Below, one piece after another: positions 7,501-14,116 of a stretch of DNA of 64,000 nt (the stretch's first letter is position 1; every line of letters starts with the position of its first letter). Below the pieces are notes generated by a model. The model ran no database searches. It saw nothing but the letters and a program-made list of their open reading frames with translations, and was not told where the DNA came from. This stretch comes from Hymenobacter terricola (GTDB lineage: Bacteria; Bacteroidota; Bacteroidia; Cytophagales; Hymenobacteraceae). The DNA lies in assembly GCF_017921975.2 (NCBI RefSeq), contig NZ_JAGEMO020000021.1, forward strand, positions 1 through 64,000, given 5' to 3'. A program made the position numbers and the translations under genes.

Positions 7501-8445
7501 ATGAAAAACTTCACCTCCTTCGCCGATGCGGGCGACTACAAAGCCCTGTTGCAGCAAGCCCTGGAAATCAAGGCCAACCCCTACGGCTACCAGCACATCG
7601 GGCGCAATAAAACCGTCGGCCTCATCTTTTTCAACCCCAGCCTGCGCACCCGGCTCAGCTCGGTGAAGGCGGCCTACAACCTGGGCGCGCAAGCCTGGGT
7701 GCTCAACGCCGGAGCCGACTCCTGGACCCTGGAAATGGCCGACGGCGCGGTGATGAACGGCGGCACCCAGGAGCACATCAAGGACGCCATCGCGGTGATG
7801 AGCCAGTATTGCGACGTGCTGGGTGTGCGCACCTTTCCCACCCTCAAGGACAAAGCCGAGGACTACGGCGAAGTCGTCTTCAACAAGATTTTGCAGTACG
7901 CCACCGTGCCCGTCATCAGCCTGGAAAGCGCTACCCTGCACCCCTTGCAGTCGTTCGCCGACCTCATCACCGTAGCCGAAACCAAGCAGAAGGAGCGCGT
8001 GAAAGTGGTGCTCACCTGGGCCCCGCACGTGCGTGCCCTGCCCCAGTGCGTGCCCAACTCGTTCTGCGACTGGTTCTCAGAAATCGACTGGGTCGACTTC
8101 GTCATCACCCACCCCGAGGGCTACGAGTTGGACCCCAGATTTACCAAAGGCGCCCGCATCGAGTACGACCAGAAAAAAGCCCTCGAAGGCGCCGACTACG
8201 TGCAGGCCAAAAACTGGAGCAGCTACCTTGACTACGGCCAGGTGCTCGGCAACGACCCTGCCTGGATGCTCACCCCCGCCCACATGGCCCTGACGGACGA
8301 CGCCAAATTTCTGCACTGCCTGCCCGTACGCCGCAACGTGGAAGTATCCGACGCTGTGCTCGACGCGCCCGGCTCGCTCATCATCCAGGAAGCTGGCAAC
8401 CGTACGTTTTCCATGCAAACTATCCTGCATGAGCTATTGAAATAG
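7501..8445 (+). CDS. argF': N-acetyl/N-succinylornithine carbamoyltransferase
   Basis: This 314-residue enzyme should transfer the carbamoyl group to an acylated ornithine in the Bacteroidota/Xanthomonas variant of arginine synthesis. It shows the carbamoyl-phosphate motif SLRTR (residues 47-51), HPLQ (147-150), VLTWAPH, and the C-terminal HCLPVRRNVEV block typical of acyl-ornithine enzymes rather than ordinary ornithine carbamoyltransferase. The position known to separate succinyl (Pro) from acetyl (Glu) preference appears to be Gln88 in GGTQEH, so the substrate is uncertain. The ATG at 7501 gives the family start MKNFTSF; the frame is open further upstream but the extension is not conserved. 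Confidence 0.92.
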   Translation: MKNFTSFADAGDYKALLQQALEIKANPYGYQHIGRNKTVGLIFFNPSLRTRLSSVKAAYNLGAQAWVLNAGADSWTLEMADGAVMNGGTQEHIKDAIAVMSQYCDVLGVRTFPTLKDKAEDYGEVVFNKILQYATVPVISLESATLHPLQSFADLITVAETKQKERVKVVLTWAPHVRALPQCVPNSFCDWFSEIDWVDFVITHPEGYELDPRFTKGARIEYDQKKALEGADYVQAKNWSSYLDYGQVLGNDPAWMLTPAHMALTDDAKFLHCLPVRRNVEVSDAVLDAPGSLIIQEAGNRTFSMQTILHELLK

Positions 8446-8470
8446 CCCCTCGACATTATTTCCACTTACA

Positions 8471-8505
8471 GGCCTCGCAGCATAGGCTTCTGCGGGGCCT
8501 TTTTT
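8471..8505 (+). terminator. Rho-independent terminator after the carbamoyltransferase gene
   Basis: The stem GGCCTCGCAG / CTGCGGGGCC (one mismatch, 9-base loop) is followed by a run of six T. It lies 25 bases after the stop codon. Confidence 0.9.
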
Positions 8506-8570
8506 GTCTGGTCAGGTTTGAAATCTTGTACGCCACTAAGTGGCGGCAGCTGGACCCAATAGAGCCCATG

Positions 8571-8606
8571 AAAAAGCCCCATCCTGTTGCCAGAATGGGG
8601 CTTTTT
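8571..8606 (-). terminator. Terminator of tRNA-Lys
   Basis: The inverted repeat AAAAAGCCCCAT / ATGGGGCTTTTT has a 12-base loop. On the minus strand it ends in T residues just after the tRNA, and it could work in both directions. Confidence 0.85.
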
Positions 8607-8610
8607 GCTG

Positions 8611-8683
8611 TGATCCCGCTGGGATTCGAACCCAGGACCCGTACATTAAAAGTGTACTGCTCTACCAGCTGAGCTACAGAATC
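8611..8683 (-). tRNA. tRNA-Lys (anticodon TTT)
   Basis: Read on the minus strand, all four arms fold in 73 bases. The acceptor GATTCTG pairs with CGGGATC including two G:T pairs, the D arm is GCTC/GAGC, the anticodon stem is GTACA/TGTAC with loop CTTTTAA (anticodon TTT), and the T arm is CTGGG-TTCGAAT-CCCAG. The discriminator base is A and CCA is not encoded. A consensus promoter lies upstream and a hairpin terminator downstream, so it is a single-gene unit. Confidence 0.97.
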
Positions 8684-8725
8684 GGTACCTTGTCACTTCA
8701 AAAGGCGATACCTTTTTTGTGGGCA

Positions 8726-8756
8726 CAAAAGTACGACAACCTCCCGAACTACACAA
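8726..8756 (-). promoter_or_regulatory. Bacteroidota-type promoter of tRNA-Lys
   Basis: On the minus strand a -33 TTG (8754-8756) is followed after exactly 20 bases by TACTTTTG (8726-8733), a perfect match to the TAnnTTTG -7 element. Transcription should start near 8720, giving a short 5' leader before the tRNA at 8683. Confidence 0.85.
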
Positions 8757-8758
8757 CC

Positions 8759-9544
8759 TTGATTCAAAAAAAAGTCTCTTTCCTTTCTGTGCGGACCCTT
8801 TTACCCGGCTTATTCCTTGCCCTAACCCTTCTGCCTCTCTGCAGCTTGGGTGCAAATCAGCCTCCTGAAAAAAAATCAGCAATTGCTGCTGCAAATGCCC
8901 CGGCAGGCCTGCGGCAGGCCGATTCGCTCTTTGCGGCGGGGGAATACGCTGGCTCCGCGCCCACCTACCATCGGCAGGTTTGGGAACGGCGCCGGGCCTC
9001 GCCGGAACTGCTGCTGCGGATGGCCTATGCCCAGCAGCAGCTTGGCCACTACCCGGCGGCGCTGCTTTACCTGAGCTTTGCGCAGGCACGACAGCCGCGG
9101 GTGCGCACGTGGCGGCAGATGGTAGCCCTGGCGGCGCAGCACCGGCTGGTGGGCTATCCGGCCACCTGGCAGCAGGAACTGCGCGTGCAGGCGCAACGCT
9201 ACTACTACCCCGGCTTGCAGGTGCTGCTGGGTGGTGCGGTGGTGGGGGCCATTTGGCTGCTGCTGTGGCGCCGCCGGAGCCTGCGCGGGGCCTGGGTAGG
9301 CTATGCGGCTTATGTGGGGCTGCTGGGCGGCTACCTGCACTTCCTGCGCCCCGCTCCGACGGGGCTGGTGGCCCGCTCCGGCGCTGCCCTCATGGCCGGG
9401 CCGGGCGCGGGGGCTGCCTGGCTCAGCACGGCCGCTATGGGCGACCGGCTGCCTGTGCTGGGGCAGCAGGACATTTGGTACCGGGTGCAGTGGCAGCAGC
9501 GGGTGGCATTTGTGCGGGCCGCGGATTTGCTGGTGGTGGAATAA
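8759..9544 (+). CDS. Membrane-anchored TPR/SH3-like protein
   Basis: This protein of about 261 residues starts with a signal peptide (LLPGLFLALTLLPLCSLGA), followed by a helical TPR-like segment (ADSLFAAGEYAGSAPTYHRQ, LLLRMAYAQQQLGHYPAALLYL), two transmembrane helices (VLLGGAVVGAIWLLLW and a second near YVGLLGGYL), and a C-terminal bacterial SH3-like fold (GDRLPVLGQQDIWYRVQW). It resembles small BatE-type proteins of Bacteroidota, although no bat genes lie nearby. No ATG fits; a TTG at 8759 or GTG at 8789 is likely. The frame extends upstream through the tRNA, which cannot be coding. Confidence 0.65.
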   Translation: MIQKKVSFLSVRTLLPGLFLALTLLPLCSLGANQPPEKKSAIAAANAPAGLRQADSLFAAGEYAGSAPTYHRQVWERRRASPELLLRMAYAQQQLGHYPAALLYLSFAQARQPRVRTWRQMVALAAQHRLVGYPATWQQELRVQAQRYYYPGLQVLLGGAVVGAIWLLLWRRRSLRGAWVGYAAYVGLLGGYLHFLRPAPTGLVARSGAALMAGPGAGAAWLSTAAMGDRLPVLGQQDIWYRVQWQQRVAFVRAADLLVVE

Positions 9545-9614
9545 GCTGCTGAAACCGGGCCAAACCGCGCACAGATGCAGCGTGGTTTGGCCCGGCGCTG
9601 GTATTTTTGCCCGT

Positions 9615-10439
9615 ATGTCTGCTCCCCTCCTGCTTACCGGCCTGTACCTCTACCCCGTCAAATCCCTCGGCGGCTATGCCGTGGCCGAAGCCGACGTGAC
9701 GGCCCGCGGCCTGCGGCACGACCGCCGCTGGCTGCTGGTGGACGAGCGCAACCGCTTCATGACGCAGCGGCAACAGCTCGATATGGCGCTGCTGGCCGTG
9801 GCCCCGGCCTACAACGGCTTTCTGATAAGCCACCGCCAGCGACCCGAGCTGCTGCCCTTGTTCGTGCCGTTTGAGGCCACGCCCGACCGCACGCTGTTCG
9901 TGACCGTGTGGGACGATATTATGTGGGCCTGGCGGGGCACGCCGGAGGCCGACGAATGGCTGACCGCTACCCTGGGCCGCCCGGTGCGGCTGGTGTACAT
10001 GTCGGACATGGTGCGCCGCGACGTGGAGCCGGAGCTTAACCCCGAAGGCCAGCTGGTGAGCTTTGCCGACGGCTACCCGTTTCTACTCATTGGCGATGCG
10101 GCATTGGCCGACCTGAATACCCGCCTCGCGCAGCCGGTGCCCATGAACCGCTTCCGCCCCAACCTGGTGTTTGGGGGCGGCGCGCCGTACGACGACGACA
10201 GCTGGGAAAATTTTCAGATTGGCGACGTGCCGTTTCGGGCCGTGCGGGGCTGCGGGCGCTGCGTGCTTACCACCATCGACCAGGCTACGGCGACCAAAAA
10301 CCCGGCCGGCGACCCGCTGCGCACGCTGGCCACGTATCGCAAGGCCGAGAACAGCACGCTGTTTGGCCAGAACGTGACCGGCCCCGGCCGGGGCCACCTG
10401 CGCGTGGGCGACGCCCTGACGGTGCTCAGCCGCAAGTAG
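9615..10439 (+). CDS. MOSC domain protein (YcbX-like)
   Basis: This 274-residue protein has an N-terminal MOSC beta-barrel domain (LYLYPVKSLGGYAVAEADV, residues 9-27) and a C-terminal MOSC domain with the expected cysteine-containing motif (GCGRCVLTTID) that binds the molybdenum cofactor sulfur. Relatives such as YcbX and mARC reduce N-hydroxylated compounds. It lacks the C-terminal 2Fe-2S ferredoxin domain of YcbX, so it would need a separate electron donor. TATTTTTG lies only five bases before the ATG, which is unusual. The gene stands alone. Confidence 0.88.
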   Translation: MSAPLLLTGLYLYPVKSLGGYAVAEADVTARGLRHDRRWLLVDERNRFMTQRQQLDMALLAVAPAYNGFLISHRQRPELLPLFVPFEATPDRTLFVTVWDDIMWAWRGTPEADEWLTATLGRPVRLVYMSDMVRRDVEPELNPEGQLVSFADGYPFLLIGDAALADLNTRLAQPVPMNRFRPNLVFGGGAPYDDDSWENFQIGDVPFRAVRGCGRCVLTTIDQATATKNPAGDPLRTLATYRKAENSTLFGQNVTGPGRGHLRVGDALTVLSRK

Positions 10440-10554
10440 CCGCTGGCGCGTTGCGCGCCCCCTTTAATCCGGCATTTGAGCCAAAACCGCAACGCCGCAA
10501 CTCTGGGTGCCGCCCGAGCGTTCTGACTGGCTGGATTTCACTCCCGGTTTTTTC

Positions 10555-11232
10555 ATGGACCTCGACTTTCTGCTGCACTTTCTGGCCCGGCTCGCGGCCA
10601 ACAACACCACGGCCTGGATGGCGGAACACCGCCCCGACTACCAGCGCGCCCGCGCCGCCTGCACCGAGCTGGTGCGCCAGGTGCTGGCCCGGGTGGCGGC
10701 CGCCGACCCGGACCTGGCCGCCCTGACCCCGACGGACGTCATGTTTCGGCTGCATAAGAACGACCGCGCCCACCGCGACCCCGAGCCCTACAAGCGCCGC
10801 ATGGGGGCCGGCCTGAAGCGCGGCGGGCGCCACGCGCCCCGGGCGGGGTATTTTCTGGCCATTCAGCCCGATGGGCGCAGCTGGCTGGGGGCCGGCACTT
10901 TCCACCCGACGCCGGAGCTGCTGGCGGCCATCCGGCAGGAAATTCACTACAACGGAGCGGAATTTCACCGGCTGCGGCAGGTGCCGGAGCTTATGCGCTA
11001 CTTTCCGGCGGGCCTCGATACCACGGGGCCGCAGCTGAGCCGGCCGCCCCGCGGGTATGCGGCCACCGACCCGGACCTGGCGTGGCTGCGGCTCAAAACC
11101 TTCGGCGTCGGCCGCTTCTTCTCCGATGCCGAGGTGCTGGCGGCTGATTTCGTGCAGCAGGTTGTGGTGGCCATTGCCGCCGCCCGGCCGCTGGTTGATT
11201 TTTTCAACGCAGCGCTGCCGGGGGCGGAATGA
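10555..11232 (+). CDS. DUF2461 family protein
   Basis: This 225-residue protein matches DUF2461 (TIGR02453): the N-terminal helix FLLHFLARLAANNTTAWM, the conserved FRLHKNDRAHRDPEPYKRRMGA block near residue 65, GYFLAIQPDG, and the C-terminal LKTFGVGRFFSDAEV. The function of the family is unknown. ATG 10555 places the conserved helix at the N-terminus, as in relatives; the GTG at 10507 is less likely. An AACGTCATGC-type palindrome follows the stop. Confidence 0.85.
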   Translation: MDLDFLLHFLARLAANNTTAWMAEHRPDYQRARAACTELVRQVLARVAAADPDLAALTPTDVMFRLHKNDRAHRDPEPYKRRMGAGLKRGGRHAPRAGYFLAIQPDGRSWLGAGTFHPTPELLAAIRQEIHYNGAEFHRLRQVPELMRYFPAGLDTTGPQLSRPPRGYAATDPDLAWLRLKTFGVGRFFSDAEVLAADFVQQVVVAIAAARPLVDFFNAALPGAE

Positions 11233-11248
11233 GAGCCACCGCAAAAAC

Positions 11249-11361
11249 AACGTCATGCTGAACGCAGTGAAGTATCTCGCAGGCAGTAGTAAACCAATCG
11301 ATTGAATTACTACCCCACGCGAGATGCTTCGACTGCGCGGACGCCAGATGAGCATGACGTT
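11249..11361. repeat. AACGTCATGC family palindrome
   Basis: The left arm (11249-11280, AACGTCATGCTGAACGCAGT...) and right arm (11319-11361, GCGAGATGCTTCGACTGCG...GCATGACGTT) are inverted. The right arm has an extra insertion (CGGACGCCAGAT). The loop has its own small palindrome, GTAGTAA/TTACTAC around CAATCGATTG. It separates convergent genes. Confidence 0.8.
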
Positions 11362-11382
11362 CTTCTTACCTGGATTCGCCCT

Positions 11383-12006
11383 TTAGAACAGGCCGAACAG
11401 GGTGTTATTTATTTTGTCGATGATGGTGCCGAGGTCTTCGGGGTTGCGCACGTAGTCGAGTTCGCTCACGTCGACGATAAGGGAGCGGCCGGCGCTGTAG
11501 CTGGTTATCCATTTCTCGTAGTGCTCGTTGAGGCTTTTGAGGTACTCGATGCTGATGCTGTTCTCGTAGTCGCGGCCGCGCTTCTCAATCTGGCTCACGA
11601 GCTTGGGCAGGTCGGCGCGGAGGTAGAGCAGCAAATCGGGCGGGGCCACCAGGTCAATCATCGACTCGAACAGCGCGTAGTAATTGTTATAGTCGCGGGT
11701 TTCGAGCAGGCCGGATTCGTGCAGGTTGGCCGCGAAGATGTGGGCATCTTCGTAGATGGTGCGGTCCTGAATGATGCCCTTGCCGGCCTTCTGCAACTCC
11801 TTGATGCGCTGCGTTTGGCGGAAGCGGCCGTTGAGGAAATAGACCTGGAGGTGAAAGGCCCAGCGGGGCATGTCGTGGTAGAAATCCTTGAGGTAAGGAT
11901 TGTCGTCCACGTCTTCCAAAAACACTTCCCAGCGGAAATGCTGGGCCAACTTATGGGCCAGGGTGGTTTTACCGGCCCCAATGTTGCCGACGATGGCAAT
12001 GTGCAT
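11383..12006 (-). CDS. Deoxynucleoside kinase
   Basis: This 207-residue enzyme of the deoxyadenosine/deoxycytidine kinase family phosphorylates salvaged deoxynucleosides. It has a P-loop (GNIGAGKT, residues 7-14), the substrate-binding EDVDDNPYLKDFY segment, the DRT motif of the family (QDRTIYEDAHIF), and a lid-like arginine region (EKRGRDYEN). Substrate preference cannot be read from the sequence. A full consensus promoter lies upstream on the minus strand. The 3' end faces the DUF2461 gene across a palindromic repeat. Confidence 0.93.
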   Translation of the reverse strand: MHIAIVGNIGAGKTTLAHKLAQHFRWEVFLEDVDDNPYLKDFYHDMPRWAFHLQVYFLNGRFRQTQRIKELQKAGKGIIQDRTIYEDAHIFAANLHESGLLETRDYNNYYALFESMIDLVAPPDLLLYLRADLPKLVSQIEKRGRDYENSISIEYLKSLNEHYEKWITSYSAGRSLIVDVSELDYVRNPEDLGTIIDKINNTLFGLF

Positions 12007-12043
12007 GCGCTACGAACAAAAAAACGAGAGAAAAGCAGAACCC

Positions 12044-12075
12044 CAAAGGTAGTTGCCCGCACCGCATCTGCCCAA
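12044..12075 (-). promoter_or_regulatory. Promoter of the deoxynucleoside kinase gene
   Basis: On the minus strand TTG (12073-12075), a 21-base spacer and TACCTTTG (12044-12051) match the Bacteroidota promoter consensus. The start codon is 38 bases beyond the -7 box. Confidence 0.8.
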
Positions 12076-12130
12076 TCATAGAACGGAGCCAACATTTAGT
12101 ATGTTTGAACCCATATACGTTACTTTTGCC

Positions 12131-12556
12131 ATGTTTAACATTGATGCTGTTCAGCTTGTTACTTTGTCCGACAGCTATGGAGCGCCTTTGGCGGATTACT
12201 ATTTTTTGCCGGATGAGGACCTGCTCTACATCCGTTGGCACGGCCACCTTACCGGGGCCGCCGTTATTCAGGGGGCGCAAAAAGCCGGGCAGCTCCGCGA
12301 ACAATACCCGTACTCGAAGGTGCTCAACGACAAGCGCGACACCGCCGGCGACTGGAGCGACGCCCTGCCCTGGCTGCAATACGAATGGCTGCCAGCCGCC
12401 GTGGCCGCCGGCCTGCGGGCCATGGCCTACATTCTCTCGCCCGACCTGCATGCCCAAGTGGTGAGCCACGAATTTGTGGAAGCCGTGGGACACCACCTCA
12501 ACGTGGAGCTGTTCACGGCCGAGGCCGAGGCCCAGCGCTGGCTACAAACGCAGTGA
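12131..12556 (+). CDS. SpoIIAA/STAS-like protein, paralogue of 52441-52854
   Basis: This 141-residue soluble protein has the layout of SpoIIAA-like (STAS superfamily) domains: paired strands (DYYFLPDEDLLYIRWHGHL), a helix, a strand (SKVLNDKR), a long helix (WLQYEWLPAAVAAGLRAMAYI), and a final FTAEAEAQRWLQ helix. The paralogue near 52.4 kb shares the W-P-x-x-x motif and the E-A-E-A-x-R-W-L end. Such proteins are abundant in Hymenobacter and of unknown role. ATG 12131 is chosen by comparison with the paralogue; an ATG at 12101 would add ten residues. TACTTTTG ends two bases before this ATG. Confidence 0.6.
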   Translation: MFNIDAVQLVTLSDSYGAPLADYYFLPDEDLLYIRWHGHLTGAAVIQGAQKAGQLREQYPYSKVLNDKRDTAGDWSDALPWLQYEWLPAAVAAGLRAMAYILSPDLHAQVVSHEFVEAVGHHLNVELFTAEAEAQRWLQTQ

Positions 12557-12581
12557 GCAGCCAGCGCGGAGCGACCCGGCA

Positions 12582-13049
12582 CTAGTCGAACTTCTCTTTT
12601 ACGCTGCGGGCGCCGCGCAGGGTATGAAACTCGCCCTGGAAGCTACGAATGCGGATACGCTCTTCGAGGGGCAGGTCGGTGCGCACCTGCTCGTAGCGCT
12701 GGTTGAGGCGGGCCAGCACCTGGCTGGCGGCGTCCCAGTCGGTGTAGCTCCAGCTGCGGCGCTCGGCGCGGGTGGTGCCAATGAACGATTCGTAGAGGTC
12801 GGGCAGCTGGCTGGCGACGGCCTGGGCCAGATTTACCTGCGTGCCCAGCAGGTGCTGCTGAAAAGGGTCGGCGGAGGGAGCGGCGGCGCGGCGGGCCGAA
12901 GCCGGCGCGTGGGGCCGGGCCAGCAAATCGCCGGACGGCCGGGCCCCGGTGAGCTCGCCGCGCTGGCGCAGGCTGTCGGCGGTGGTTTGGGCGTGGAGGG
13001 CGCCGGGCAGGCCCGCGAGCAATAGCAAGAAGAATGATGCAGATTTCAT
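12582..13049 (-). CDS. Secreted protein of unknown function
   Basis: This 155-residue protein has a signal peptide (FFLLLLAGLPGALHA, cleaved before QTTADS). The mature part starts disordered and Pro/Ala/Arg-rich, then becomes helical (QVNLAQAVASQLPDLYESFIG; DAASQVLARLNQRYEQVR). No cysteines, sorting domain or motif of known function is seen. It is divergent from the GNAT gene and convergent with the SpoIIAA-like gene. Probably periplasmic. Confidence 0.65.
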   Translation of the reverse strand: MKSASFFLLLLAGLPGALHAQTTADSLRQRGELTGARPSGDLLARPHAPASARRAAAPSADPFQQHLLGTQVNLAQAVASQLPDLYESFIGTTRAERRSWSYTDWDAASQVLARLNQRYEQVRTDLPLEERIRIRSFQGEFHTLRGARSVKEKFD

Positions 13050-13157
13050 AAAGAAAGCAAAAGGGATTGGGGGCTTTAACGCAAGGAATGGGCCAGTCGT
13101 ATTCCTGCGGGCGGCCCGGTTTCAGTTTTTTCGCCGCAATTTCGTGTTTTGCCGCTT

Positions 13158-13685
13158 ATGACTCCTGACGCCCCTACCGCGCCGCCGCGCATTGAGCCCG
13201 CCACGCTCAAAGACATTCCCACCATTATCCAGCTGGCCGAGGCGACGTGGGAGCCCACGTACCGCTTCATCATCTCGGGCGAGCAGCTGGAGTATATGTA
13301 CCGGGTGATTTACTCGCCGGCCGCCCTCAAGCGGCAGATGAGCGAGCAACAACACTCGTTTCTGCTGGCTTACGTAGACGGTGCGCCGGCGGGGTTTGCT
13401 TCCTTCAGCCCGCTGCCGGCCGAAGAAGAAAGCGGCCAGGGCTACAAGCTGCACAAGATTTACGTGCTGCCCACCCGGCAGGGCCAGGGCCTGGGCGTGC
13501 ACCTCATCGAGGCCGTGGAAAATGCCGCCCGCGCCGCCGGTGGCTCCTTTCTGGACCTGAACGTGAACCGCTACAACCCCGCCATTTCTTTCTACGAGCG
13601 GCGCGGTTTCGTGCGCCAACGCGAGGTAGACGTGCCCATCGGCCCGTATTTCATGAACGATTATATCATGCGCAAGGCGCTCTAA
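13158..13685 (+). CDS. GNAT family N-acetyltransferase
   Basis: This 175-residue protein has a complete GNAT fold. Motif A is KLHKIYVLPTRQGQGLGVHL, with the acetyl-CoA pyrophosphate loop RQGQGLG; motif B is LDLNVNRYNPAISFYERRGF. The acceptor is unknown. The start ATG gives MTPDAPTAPPRIEPATLKD; a TTG three codons upstream is less likely. Proteins of this type are commonly annotated as phosphinothricin- or spermidine-type acetyltransferases without proof. The CDGSH gene follows 38 bases later and may be cotranscribed. Confidence 0.9.
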   Translation: MTPDAPTAPPRIEPATLKDIPTIIQLAEATWEPTYRFIISGEQLEYMYRVIYSPAALKRQMSEQQHSFLLAYVDGAPAGFASFSPLPAEEESGQGYKLHKIYVLPTRQGQGLGVHLIEAVENAARAAGGSFLDLNVNRYNPAISFYERRGFVRQREVDVPIGPYFMNDYIMRKAL

Positions 13686-13723
13686 TTCATCTTTTTTAAT
13701 GCTTCATTTTTAATTCCCAGACC

Positions 13724-13954
13724 ATGGCCACCAAACTCACCGTACTTTCCAATGGCTCCCTCCGCGTAGAGGGCGAAGACATCGAACTAGTGGACGCCCA
13801 GGGCCAGCCGTATGGCTTGGGCGGCCGCCAGCGCATCAGCATCTGCCGCTGCGGGCTCTCGAAGCAGAAACCCTTCTGCGATGGCTCGCACAAAGGCCAT
13901 TTCGAGCACGACGCCGTGGCATTTGACTTGCCCGCGCCCAAGCCGGCCGTGTAA
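13724..13954 (+). CDS. CDGSH iron-sulfur domain protein
   Basis: This 76-residue protein carries the complete CDGSH 2Fe-2S signature: Cys41, Cys43, Cys52 and His56 in CRCGLSKQKPFCDGSH. It has no signal peptide or membrane helix, so it is cytoplasmic. Members of this family are redox or cluster-transfer proteins related to mitoNEET. A strong bidirectional terminator follows directly after the stop. Confidence 0.95.
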   Translation: MATKLTVLSNGSLRVEGEDIELVDAQGQPYGLGGRQRISICRCGLSKQKPFCDGSHKGHFEHDAVAFDLPAPKPAV

Positions 13955-13961
13955 GCTGGTA

Positions 13962-14019
13962 ACTCAATCAACAAAAAGCCCGCTGACCTATTGGCCAGCG
14001 GGCTTTTTGTTGATTGAGT
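13962..14019. terminator. Bidirectional terminator
   Basis: A perfect 24-bp inverted repeat (13962-13985 and 13996-14019) encloses a 10-base loop. The core AAAAAGCCCGCTG / CAGCGGGCTTTTT provides T runs on both strands, serving the CDGSH gene and the convergent repeat protein. Confidence 0.9.
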
Positions 14020-14028
14020 CCCGTCCGG

Positions 14029-14116
14029 GTAGGGTGCGGGGCTTGCCCCCGCCCGTCGTTGAACGGCTTGTTTAGGTGTCGTGCAACGGCGGGCGGGGGC
14101 AAGCCCCGCACCCTAC
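14029..14116. repeat. 33-bp inverted repeat overlapping a stop codon
   Basis: The arms 14029-14061 and 14084-14116 (GTAGGGTGCGGGGCTTGCCC...) are inverted with one mismatch and a 22-base spacer. The minus-strand gene's TAG (14113-14115) is part of the right arm, so the repeat supplies its stop. This is a G/C-rich family distinct from the AACGTCATGC repeat. Confidence 0.85.
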
